Of a stretch of DNA of 10,823 nucleotides, positions 1 to 8,065 are shown in pieces (position 1 is the stretch's first letter; the number at the start of each line of letters is the position of its first letter). The notes beneath the pieces are model-generated. The model ran no database searches. It saw only the letters and a list, made by a program, of their open reading frames with translations, and was not told the DNA's origin. Source of the stretch: Fusarium oxysporum f. sp. lycopersici 4287 (taxonomy: Eukaryota > Ascomycota > Sordariomycetes > Hypocreales > Nectriaceae); assembly GCF_000149955.1 (NCBI RefSeq), contig NW_017264880.1:1-10823 (forward strand), written 5' to 3'. A program made the translations under genes and the position numbers.

Positions 1-1299
1 GCATTTCCCCCAGCTGCTATATTGGGAGTCATCTTGTGAATACTATCTCCCAGGCAGGCGATTCGTCCACAAGTCCAGATTTTGAACTTTGCTTCTTCCA
101 AGGCAACAAGTCGGAATGAGATAGTTTTCTCCCACAAGTCTGAGAACTTGATGTCAGGTCGAATATACATATCTCTATGTTGAATGGCGAATTTTTCCGC
201 CTCTGTCTGGCTGTAATGTGGGATGTCTCCGATTTGGTACACTGCTTTCAGTCTCTCAAAGACGAAGTAGTAGACTCTTCCGTTCTTGCCGGCAATTGTG
301 AGAGTACTTCTGCCGCTATGGTATCCAATATCAAAGTCTCCTGCCTCGAGGAGCTGGACACCGGACGCGATGCCGAAGAGGCACCGGTACTCAGCGGACA
401 TATCTGTGGAACGTCAGAATCTAGTCTAAATTCGAGAAAACAGACTGGCCTCTTAAAGGCACAGAATGCAGACAGCCCAAGACAAACTTACCGTTCTCGT
501 CATGCCTCACAAGCTCTGGCTGTATCGGTTTAGCCAGCTTCCACAACTCCTCTCGGGTCCTGCTCCTGACGCCGTCTGCGCCGGCGAGAATGTCTCCCTT
601 AAACGAAGAATTATCATCACATCTTACAATGACTCCATGTGATTGATGCTCAATATCCACGATGTTCTTGTTCAGCAAGACCTTTCCCTTGTCCTGAATG
701 TTCTCAAATAGGGTTTGGAGAAGTATTTGACGATCTCCCCATAAGAAGTCATAACCCGTCCTGCAGCAGCACGATTAAATCTAGTAGCTCTGAGGAATCA
801 CTCAATTACTCACCTCGCCAATCCGAGCCTACACACATCAGATCGCGGGCAGACTAAGCGCCCTTGATCGTCACGATCTGCCATCCATATAATCGGCTCC
901 TATGCTATGTTAAAATAGAAAACACAAACATCCCCTGTCGTTTGCGTACCGTCCTTTTGAATAGCGTACTATAAATTCCGAGTTGATCGAGGATCTTGAT
1001 TACCCGGGTTAGGTTCAGACACATTGACATCTACATCGCGGAACAATGGAGAAGGGGAGAAGTGGGCGGAGCTTACGCGACAGCCGTTTGGACCTATGCC
1101 AATAGACGCACCGACTTGAGGAGCAATCGTGTCTCGGCGCTCTAGCAACACATAGTCGATCCCAGCTTTCTAGCATACTATCAGTAATTTTCCTCTCAAT
1201 TTCCCAGCGTATTGATCATACCTCAAGCGCATTGGCAAGTGTAAGACCAGCGACACCGCCTCCAGCGATCATAACCCGGAAACCCGTTTGATCAGGCAT
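1..1299 (-). CDS. FAD-dependent monooxygenase, PaxM/AusM-like (5' part, runs off left edge)
   Basis: Predicted exons on the minus strand are 1299-1222, 1169-1077, 994-950, 899-814, 760-492 and 403 to the edge, giving 324 codons. All five introns (50-88 nt) keep the frame; intron 2 (995-1076) uses a rare AAG acceptor. Seen: N-terminal Rossmann motif GxGxxG at residues 13-18, ribose-binding E36, a WGDRQ motif at 108-112, the GADG motif at 161-164, and [10 protein letters not shown] at 309-318, the second FAD-binding motif. These are the hallmarks of group A flavoprotein hydroxylases; the HKMTPN form is typical of the fungal epoxidases/monooxygenases of meroterpenoid and indole-diterpene pathways (PaxM, AusM, Trt8 relatives). 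Such proteins are usually about 450-480 residues, often with a C-terminal membrane segment, so roughly 130-150 residues lie outside the window. After the GD motif it reads IAAGGN where IGQGGN or IGQGAN is usual. The substrate cannot be told. Confidence is high for the family and moderate for the pathway class. Confidence 0.93.
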
Positions 1300-1382
1300 A
1301 GTCAAGATATGAGCCAGATAAGCAATCTGAGTCAGGTGACTGTGATGGTGGATGAGCAGGCTATTGAGGATGGATTGTATGA

Positions 1383-1391
1383 TTTTATATA
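1383..1391 (-). promoter_or_regulatory. TATA box of the FAD monooxygenase
   Basis: On the minus strand this reads TATATAAAA, ending 83 bp before the ATG at 1299. The sequence and spacing fit a core promoter. Assignment is by position only. Confidence 0.55.
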
Positions 1392-2160
1392 CGATGCTGC
1401 GCGCAATTCTTGACCCATTGTGGTATAATGCCTAAGATGTGAGCTAGATGTGTTGTTTGCAGCTGACCTGTGGCAGAAAGCTTATCTCCACCCAGCACAA
1501 CTTAGGTGTATTGCTACGTGAGAAAGAGAGTTTGTAGTGGCTAACTGCCTCAGGCCGGCAAAACTTTATTATAAGAGATATTAACAACTCGATTCACATG
1601 CTCGTAATTCGAATTGGGTATGGGGGCGGCGCAAATCGTATGCTCAAGGTAGAATGGCTTGTTACCATATTGTAGCAGCGCCCTGATTCCTTTGTCTTCG
1701 CTGTTGCATAATCGTAACGAGGTAAGACGCGCGGTCAGTGTCAGCTCTCAGCCAGATTCAACTCTAAATAACACTTCTCAAAACACACTTCAGGCAGCAT
1801 ACCAACTACCTACACAGTAGCCCAAGATAAGCTTTTCAGCTTATCATCTGATCAGGTCTCACGCAGACAATCACATAATCGTAAAGCAGCAGCGCCATGA
1901 CTTCTTTGCCATTCCTCTAGTTTTCAGCTGCAGCCTTTATTTACGAAATACTATTTCACATGCCAAGTAGAAGCATTGAATGCATCCTCGTATGGATACA
2001 TGGGAGAGCTAGGCCAGCCACATTCAAGCCCGCCTAATAAGTCTCCGTGCCTACACGGCGATACCTCCTCCGCGGCTCTTCCCGAGCTGGAAATTCCATG
2101 CACTGGGTAGCTATGAACACGTCGACAAAGGCGGGGTTGACCGTAGAAAAAGAGTTAATC
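1392..2160. other. Spacer with no recognised gene
   Basis: Composition is near normal, with no ORF of note and no recognisable protein fragment in any frame. It is the upstream side of the monooxygenase gene. The only structure worth recording is the GATA-containing hairpin at 1826-1845, listed separately. Confidence 0.6.
1826..1845. promoter_or_regulatory. Inverted pair of GATA motifs (7-bp stem, 6-nt loop)
   Basis: GATAAGC and GCTTATC face each other across TTTTCA. GATA-type sites are bound by fungal GATA regulators such as AreA (nitrogen) or SreA-type (iron). Its distance of over 500 bp from the monooxygenase start makes a regulatory role speculative; it may be chance. Confidence 0.2.
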
Positions 2161-2661
2161 CACTGTGGCTTTAAAGTCAGTTGTATACAGTGAGTTATAT
2201 AACTGCCAGTTAGTTCAGTCTACTCTATAGATGGCAGTAACTTAGTAGTTATATAAATAATAATGTAAAGGTTGGTAACTAAAACTGGCTGCAAAGGATG
2301 GTAATAAATAGTATAGGTAAATCTTGCGTAATAGGCTTAAGCCAGTTTTTAATTATTATAGTTCTTTTCTTAGCCTAAATACGTTAGTAAGGAAAAGCTA
2401 TTTTTAATAACTTATCTACTTAGACTGTGGGGTGTTCTAAACCTGGATCTTGTCTAGCTTGACATGCTCTGAGCCGCCCTATTTGTCTCCCTATGGCAAG
2501 TATTACAACCCCTGCAGTTATATTACATATAGCTTATATTTTTCACCTAATTAGGGAATTCTACTTATCCACGTCCCGGCAAGCTCACTACACACTTACA
2601 CCAAGGTAAGTAAAACTAAATTATATACTTACTATTTATATTATAAGTACTATAAGTAATT

Positions 2662-3074
2662 AGTTAATAAGCAAGTTAGCCAGCATACTTTTTAACTTGA
2701 AAGCTATTTTTTAAGTAATTCTGAAAATTTTAAATTAAGTTTAAAATAGCTAAGATTTAAGTAACTTATATATAAGACCTGAAATAAGCTATATTAATTT
2801 TTCTGAATTTTAAGAAAAAAAATATATATAGCTATAAACTTTAAAGTCTATTTATATTATAAAATACACTATATTATAAGGTTTCTATATAAACTAAAAT
2901 ACTTAAAAATCTTTTAAAAATACCTTTTCAATAAAATTAACTATACTATTCTAGGGAAAATTTTATATAATTTTTAGCTAATTTATTTAAGCTATAGAAT
3001 GCTATAGAATAAACTATTATTAGCTGCATAGTATGCCGGCCAACTTGCTTATCTGGCCAACTTGCTTATTAACT
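2662..3074 (+). mobile_element. MITE-like element, copy 1 (413 bp)
   Basis: Seen: the left end (2662-2689) and right end (about 3031-3074) are inverted repeats. The outer AGTTAATAAGCAAGTT is matched in inverse at the right, followed by GCC and GCATAC with A/G transitions between arms. The right arm carries a tandem 17-bp duplication (3036-3052 and 3053-3069, one difference). The interior is non-coding and aligns over most of its length with the reverse complement of the element at 6221-6665; the clearest stretch is about 2824-2935. Two copies with inverted ends, small size and no ORF fit a non-autonomous DNA transposon. No convincing target-site duplication is visible. RIP-type transitions are frequent. 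Confidence 0.75.
3036..3069. repeat. Tandem 17-bp repeat in the right end of element copy 1
   Basis: Two abutting units, CCGGCCAACTTGCTTAT and CTGGCCAACTTGCTTAT, differ at one C/T position. A single inverted copy (ATAAGCAAGTTAGCCAG, 2667-2683) lies in the left end. Such repeats near element ends often serve as transposase binding sites; that role is inferred. Confidence 0.8.
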
Positions 3075-3332
3075 ATATTAAGTCTAATTTAAATAAATAT
3101 AACTATATGAAATTATATTAAGAGAGAAAGAAATCAATTATTAAAGCTCTAAGCAGATTTACATGTAAGAATTTTAATTAATTTAAAAGCCTTAATTATA
3201 TAAAAGTATTTAAATATAGCAAGTCTGCTATTCTAGCCTCCCAAGGAGCTTAAATCTTCTCTGGTAATTAAACCCTCTTATATGCGGGCCCGATGCAGTT
3301 GTTTTAGGTGTAGCGCAGAGCATAGTATAGTT

Positions 3333-5102
3333 TCACGAATGGAATGGGATAAGACCTTTGAGATACTCCTGTAACCTAGGATCGCACGCGTACACATATG
3401 TCCCCCGGACCCCGCGCGTCATAAGCACGGCGTATATCTGCGTAATAAACCACAACAGGTCGTCGTCCGAGTATGTCCTGCCGAGGGTGGGGTTGTTCTC
3501 TTTCCCCTTCTTGTCTAAGTATGAGTTGCGATGGGCGAAGAGACGCTTCCGCACGGTGTCAAATCGTAGGTCCAGACCGATAATGACGCCGACGTAGTTC
3601 AGGTCGTATCCCTGCACCGTGTAGATCGAGCCAACCTCCTCGAGCGCGTTACTGGAAGATATCCAGTCGGTGGCGGTGCTGTTCCAGCGAAGCTGCGTAT
3701 CGCCGATCGCGATGTCGAACGCTGTCCGGTCTCTCTTTGACCGCCACTCCCATGCGTAGCTGGCGACTATGCGTGCAAGACCGACCTCTGCGTCGCGCTG
3801 GAAGATCTCATCTCGCATACGCGCGACGCAGTCGAAGGTGCAGAAATCGTAGTCCCCGAAATCGCGTCGCACCCGCGGAAGCAAGAAAGGGCGAGGGTCG
3901 AGGATCCAGCAGACGTAAGACACAAAGTCGGACCCAGCCCACAGGCGTATCTGCGTTTAGAGCTGGAAGTGCCGTCTTAAAGCTCGTGCATCGGCCACGA
4001 GGTCTGATAGCACCTCCGAAGGCAGGTCTGCGGGGCGCACACTCTGCGCTGCGTCCAGCAGGAAGATCTGATGCCGGCTCTTGGTCTGTATCCAGTCCAG
4101 TTGCGTTTTGCTAGTGTCGTCGCCGCCAAAAAGCTCTCTCGTGATACTCAAAAACTTGGCGTTAAGCACTCCCGAAGGTTGGTTAGCACGTTGGTTAAGC
4201 CGATGAGTCTCGTCGACGAGAAGCAGGCTGAACATCCCATCTGCCTCCCCCACTTCAAAAGGCGTTATAACCATAGAGGGATAGAGTCAGAGTGTTTTCT
4301 TAAAGACAGCCTTGATAGAGGATCGCAGCGACTGTTGTGGCACGACCAAGCCTACCCGGAGACCTTGGAGTAGCCCTCGGTTGGTGTCAGTGAAGAAAGA
4401 AGCGAACCGCGTGTCACTGTCCAAATCTTCGAGGGTAGCGAAAGTCTGGATGTCGACAAGTAGCTTGATCAAGTATATGGCCGCCACAGTCTTCCCGGTG
4501 CCCGGATCGCCCTGGATCACGATCATGCTGTCGGCGCCGCTCTGGAGATCAGCGAGGAGCCCCTTGACAATCTCCTCTATTGAAGCTGCTTGATCGGCTG
4601 TAAGTGCCTTTAACGGTGACAGCTTAAACAAATTGCGGTTTCTAATCTCATGAAGGCCCCTCGTGAAGACGCCGAGGACCTGAAGTCGCTCGAAGATGTT
4701 GCAGAAGCCCTCACGATACAGCTCGCGTTGAAAGTATCTGGACTCGGTGATGATGTTGTTCCGGTTGAGCACCCGGTTGGCACCGTCACCGGCCAGCATC
4801 TTGATGAGATAAGATTCTAAATCGAGGCAGACTGACTTGTTGAACCTCTCGTCGAATATGACGTGGATGTTCTTGAGGTGCTGTTTTGCAGGCGTTTCGA
4901 GGTGCTGCCGCAGTCTGCCAACTGCATTGAGCGACTCCCCAACGTAGATGTCCCTTAGTTGGTCCGATCTTGCCTAGGTGGTGTCGCGGCCATCGTCCAA
5001 CACGTACACAACATGCCAGTTGCTATATCTCTTATCGTGGGCTCTCCACGTCGCGACAGCATCCCTAGAAAAATCAAGCTGGGCGATCGTCAAGTTGGTC
5101 AT
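3333..5102 (-). pseudogene. GIY-YIG nuclease fused to DUF2075/Schlafen-group-3 helicase, with three in-frame stops
   Basis: One continuous frame of 590 codons, from ATG at 5102-5100 to TGA at 3335-3333, encodes a full-length homologue of bacterial GIY-YIG plus DUF2075 proteins (usually about 550-650 residues). Stops interrupt it at codon 43 (TAG, 4976-4974), codon 272 (TGA, 4289-4287) and codon 382 (TAA, 3959-3957). Seen: N-terminal GIY-YIG domain (VVYVLDD 31-37, IYVGES 52-57, R63, H67, E96 in LESYLI); a linker with NLFKLSP typical of the family; Walker A GDPGTGKT at 198-205; Walker B LLLVDETHRL at 293-302; DAAQSVRP at 350-357; TQIRLWAG just after the third stop; SIYTVQGYD near 492-500; and LMTRGVRGT at 560-568. 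Homology runs through every stop without a shift, and no GT-AG intron removes them. The family is mainly prokaryotic and its role is poorly known; a DNA- or RNA-processing ATPase with an attached nuclease is expected. Base composition is normal, unlike the AT-rich flanks. Most likely a decaying, horizontally acquired gene. Confidence 0.9.
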
Positions 5103-5157
5103 ACTTCTTACTGCTGCCTACTGTACAAAGGACCATCAGAATGCCGCCGGATTATCT

Positions 5158-5238
5158 ACTTTCCGTCCATGCCAACCCTGAGCCCCTCCGGCATTTTCCC
5201 GAAGAATCACCCCTAGATTTTACACTTTCCGTCCATGC
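5158..5238 (+). repeat. 15-bp direct repeat upstream of the GIY-YIG gene
   Basis: ACTTTCCGTCCATGC occurs at 5158-5172 and again at 5224-5238, a 66-bp period. The second copy sits within 10 bp of the abrupt switch to AT-rich DNA. It could be an insertion footprint, promoter repeats of the gene, or a small tandem duplication that has since diverged. Confidence 0.7.
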
Positions 5239-5244
5239 ATATTG

Positions 5245-6220
5245 ATTTTAGGTTTTTATATCTTTTTAAGCTAATAATAACTTTATTACTTAATATTATA
5301 CCTATTATAAAGCTAATCTTATTAAAATTCTAAATATTATTTAATTAAATATTATATTTTATAATTATATTTTTTATAAGCTTAAACTAATTATAAATAA
5401 TTATAAGATTCTTCTATTTAGCCTTTTAATAATTATATTTATAAAAAGAATATATCTTAAGTTATAATTATTATTTAATAAAATTAATAGCCTAATACTT
5501 ATTAATTAGTAATATATTATATTTAATAAGTAATTAATTTATTATTTTTTTAATATATAATATAAAAGGGAAATTCTTATAAATCTAAATTTAAAATATA
5601 TTTAATTATAAGTTATTCTTCCTAATTACTTAATTTTTAACTATTTAAAATATAATTAATATAAGCCCTATTAACCTACTAAGCTAGCCTTAATCTACTA
5701 ATATTTATAATTTTTCCCTAAATACTAAAACCTTTTTTTCTTAATTTGCCTTTTTCCCCCTCTTTTCCCCCTTACTTCCCCTTCTTTACCCTATAATTAT
5801 AATAGAAGTAAGGGTTCTTGGCTTATTTTAATATGGCCTTTTAGGGTTAGAGCCTTAGTAGTAATCGCCTTAAGGGGGTAATAATAGAGAGGGCATTTAG
5901 CCTGCCAAGGACAGGGGAAATATCTTTTTTATACTTATAGATTAAGGCTACTTATTTAATTAGAACTTAAGGTTTAAAATAGTAATTATATAATCTACTA
6001 AAACTTAATATTAAGGGTATTATATTTTTTAATATAATATATAATACCTTATATTATATTATATTAAAAATAATACCTTATTTTATTATCTTACTTTAAT
6101 TTCTTTGGCTTTACTTTATATATTACTTAATAGGTATTTTAACTTTTTAAATAATTAAAAGGTACTTTTATTATTTAACTGCTTTACTCCTAGCCCTAAG
6201 CTTTATATAAATTTATATTA
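5245..6220. repeat. RIP-saturated AT-rich block
   Basis: Seen: from 5245 to 5746 (502 bp) I find no CA, TG or CG dinucleotide, while C persists in CC and CT contexts. From 5747 to 6220 the pattern is weaker but still AT-rich, with a purine/pyrimidine-asymmetric patch at about 5731-5790. RIP converts CpA to TpA on both strands, which predicts exactly this. No protein fragment can be recognised, so the original element is not identifiable from this window. Confidence 0.85.
5731..5790 (+). repeat. Polypyrimidine tract
   Basis: About 60 nt composed almost wholly of C and T, with runs of up to five C. Inside a RIP-altered block, C in CC and CT contexts is spared, so the tract may simply be a part of the original element that lacked CpA sites. 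Confidence 0.7.
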
Positions 6221-6665
6221 GCTAACGTACACGATAAGCTTGCTGATCAGACAAGCATGCCGATCAGTCTACTGTGTAGCTAAAAGTAGCTTACCCTATA
6301 GTATTTTCAACATTAAATAAAATAGCTAAAAATCTATAAGAAGTATTTTTAAAGATAGTATAGTTACTTATATAAGAAAGGATTTTTAAAAGAATTTTAA
6401 TTATTTTATTTTATATAGAGAACCTTAAAATACAGTGTATTTTACAGTGTAAATATACTTTAAGGTTTATAGCTATATAGAATTTTTTAAAAAATCTAAA
6501 AAAAATTAATAAAGCCTATTTTAAGACTTATATATCTATTAACAAACTTTTAGCTCTTTTAAGATTAATTTGGATTTTCAGAATTATTAAAAAGTTGCCT
6601 TTAAGGTGAATAATAGAACTAATCCGCATGCTTGTCTGATCGGCAAGCTTATCGTGTACGTTAGC
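6221..6665 (-). mobile_element. MITE-like element, copy 2 (445 bp, opposite orientation to copy 1)
   Basis: Seen: 40-bp terminal inverted repeats, 6221-6260 and 6626-6665, differing at a single C/T position (6244 against 6642). Each arm contains two 17-bp units. The interior has no ORF. Its reverse complement aligns with copy 1 at 2662-3074, including a shared segment running from TATATAGCTATAAA to CTTTTAAAAAT, and later AACTATACTAT and TTTTTAGCTA. The near-identical ends suggest it is younger, or less RIP-altered, than copy 1. It ends 14 bp before the stop codon of the isochorismatase-like gene, so it lies in or beside that gene's 3' untranslated region. No clear target-site duplication. Confidence 0.85.
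6233..6266 (+). repeat. 17-bp iteron pair in the left TIR of element copy 2
   Basis: Two neighbouring related units, ATAAGCTTGCTGATCAG and ACAAGCATGCCGATCAG; the inverse of both recurs in the right arm around 6620-6653. The unit length equals the tandem repeat in copy 1, and the sequences are related (A-T/C-AAGC at the start, CAG at the end). Probably ancestral transposase binding sites. Confidence 0.65.
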
Positions 6666-6679
6666 CTTAAATCTCTAGT

Positions 6680-7300
6680 TTAAATATTCTGAGCCCCTTT
6701 AAATTCCTTCTGAAACTCTGCAGCACTCTTCACGTGACCCCTAGAAGGAATGATCTTATCCAAGATAACCTGGTGAAGCTCCCCATCCCCATCAGCACAA
6801 GCGTCGCTGATGACTGTTGTCGCAAATTCGGCATCCGTTGCTGTGACTGCCGTTCTCAGAACACAGCCAGAAGTGCTCAACCCGGACAGAACAAGAGACT
6901 TGATGCCCTTCTCCTTCAGATAATCAAGTAAGCCTGGGGACTTGAGCGCCGAGATATGTCCCGGGACCCGGTGAAAGGTGAGCTCGTCTTTGTCATCAGC
7001 CCGAAGTTCAGCTGGTTCGGGTTGTTCCAGGTTCTTCATAATCTCCAAGAGCCCTTGGAAGCGATCTACGCCTTTGCAGGCCGGGAAGGGAGTGCCGTTT
7101 GCGTCGATAAGGCAGTGGACAACGGTGATGTTGTGAGTCTTGGCCCAGTTTCGGAGTTCAACTGCGACCTTCAGGGCTGGCTCAGCAGATGGACCAGCAA
7201 CCTTCTCGATGAATAGAGTGTACCAATCAAGGAGAAGGAGAGCTGTTTCAGAGGACCCATAGGCGCTCGGTGACGAGGCGTCGAGTGTAGTGGTAGACAT
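6680..7300 (-). CDS. Isochorismatase-like cysteine hydrolase
   Basis: A single-exon gene of 206 residues, full length for the family. The ATG at 7300 sits in a strong context (ATCACC before ATG). Seen: LLLLDWY with the likely catalytic Asp at D25, a central beta strand ITVVHCLID (58-66), TFHRVPGHISAL (108-119), LVLSGLSTSGCVLRT (136-150) with nucleophile C146, then TDAEFATTVISDACAD (155-170). In the superfamily a Lys usually completes the D-K-C triad; here the matching stretch reads FHRVPGH, so H110 or R111 stands at about that place, a form I associate with fungal members of this subgroup. Fungal homologues act in detoxification or secondary-metabolite pathways on small amides or related compounds; the substrate here is unknown. 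No signal peptide is seen, so it is probably cytosolic. It is divergent to the NmrA-like gene. Confidence 0.93.
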   Translation of the reverse strand: MSTTTLDASSPSAYGSSETALLLLDWYTLFIEKVAGPSAEPALKVAVELRNWAKTHNITVVHCLIDANGTPFPACKGVDRFQGLLEIMKNLEQPEPAELRADDKDELTFHRVPGHISALKSPGLLDYLKEKGIKSLVLSGLSTSGCVLRTAVTATDAEFATTVISDACADGDGELHQVILDKIIPSRGHVKSAAEFQKEFKGAQNI

Positions 7301-7386
7301 GGTGATATTAAGCGTATTGCTGAGTGCTGGGTTTAAGACAAGAGTTAAGCTTGGAGTATTTGATTAACCAGCGGTAAAATATGAGT

Positions 7387-7394
7387 CTTATATA
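7387..7394 (-). promoter_or_regulatory. TATA box of the isochorismatase-like gene
   Basis: Minus-strand TATATAAG, 86 bp before the ATG at 7300. This matches the spacing of the box before the FAD monooxygenase. Confidence 0.55.
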
Positions 7395-7948
7395 CTGCAC
7401 TGAACTATATGAGATCAACACTTCAGGACGATCAATGGACTTAGATATGGTTAACTCGGCGATATGTGCAGTTAACCCCGTCTGGCGTTATGAGGTTATC
7501 CCCACTCGGTGCCGAATCGGCAAAGCTTTTTCATACTTTCGCTCCACTACAGGGTATTCAATATCCAGGGACCATCCTGATTAAAGACTGCAGCCAAAAC
7601 AAGTTAATTATCTTTTGAAGTGCTTGAAAGAGATGATACAGACGTAAGTATTTTAGGGCTTATACTAGCATTAATATCTCCAATCCCAGTAGCCCACATG
7701 ATACAATTCTCATATTACAAATAAGAAGGACCCAAAAGCCTCCGCGGAAGGTTTAGAAATTGTTTCATAGACATCCACTACCCACAAGAGACTATGGTAT
7801 ACTGGTCTTGTACTATAATGTATTAAGCCCGGCTCTGTATCCCCAATCAAAATGCAAAGAACCATCCGGTGCTATCTCCATAGACAGCATTTGGGGATGT
7901 CCATACAGGCATACTATAGTTCGCTTGCTGTCTATCTGATCTTGAAGG

Positions 7949-7956
7949 TATAAGTA
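7949..7956 (+). promoter_or_regulatory. TATA-like box of the NmrA-like gene
   Basis: TATAAGTA lies 109 bp before the ATG at 8066. It is followed about 25 bp later by a pyrimidine-rich stretch (about 7978-7992) of the kind found at fungal transcription starts, giving a predicted leader of about 80 nt. Confidence 0.45.
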
Positions 7957-8065
7957 GCGACCTAGTTCCAGAGCTTTGCTTTTTCTTTGCCATCAATTTG
8001 ACGTTTCACATAATCTTACACCCAGAGCCCACAAGAAGACTCTCCATACAGCACAACTAGACGAC

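Larger units (their letters stand above)
2160..3300. repeat. AT-rich, RIP-like degenerate repeat region (left part of island)
   Basis: Very AT-rich, rich in TpA, with no coding potential. It contains the small inverted-repeat element at 2662-3074. A less AT-rich patch at about 2430-2620 carries no recognisable protein. Composition returns to normal near 3285-3300, just before the 3' end of the GIY-YIG/helicase gene. Read as remnants of transposons mutated by RIP and then drifted. Confidence 0.7.
7301..8065. other. Divergent promoter region
   Basis: A 765-bp spacer between the start codons of two divergent genes. It holds a TATA-like box for each, and otherwise nothing that I recognise. The open frame at 7381-7584 has no coding features. 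Confidence 0.7.

Noticed and set aside
177..533. 118-residue plus-strand open frame
   Set aside because: It is antisense to exons 5 and 6 of the monooxygenase, with no family features.
969..1151. 60-residue minus-strand open frame in the monooxygenase
   Set aside because: It is exon 2 read through into intron 2; the tail after NGCR has no homology, and splicing restores ILDQLG, the expected continuation.
3036..3069. Tandem 17-bp units as a CRISPR-like or satellite array
   Set aside because: Only two abutting copies without spacers, located in the inverted end of a mobile element; the host is a eukaryote.
3737..4373. Overlapping open frames on the plus strand inside the helicase gene
   Set aside because: They are antisense to a frame with clear family motifs, are low in recognisable features, and follow from the GC-rich codon pattern of the minus-strand gene.
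3333..5102. Introns as an explanation for the three stops in the GIY-YIG/helicase gene
   Set aside because: Conserved residues lie immediately on both sides of each stop in the same frame, and no GT-AG pair removes a stop without deleting conserved sequence.
5245..6220. AT-rich block as a centromere, origin or mitochondrial insert
   Set aside because: The selective loss of CA, TG and CG with retention of C in CC and CT contexts is better explained by RIP of a repeat; no mitochondrial gene is recognisable.
7381..7584. 67-residue open frame in the divergent promoter
   Set aside because: It overlaps the TATA box of the isochorismatase-like gene and shows no protein features.
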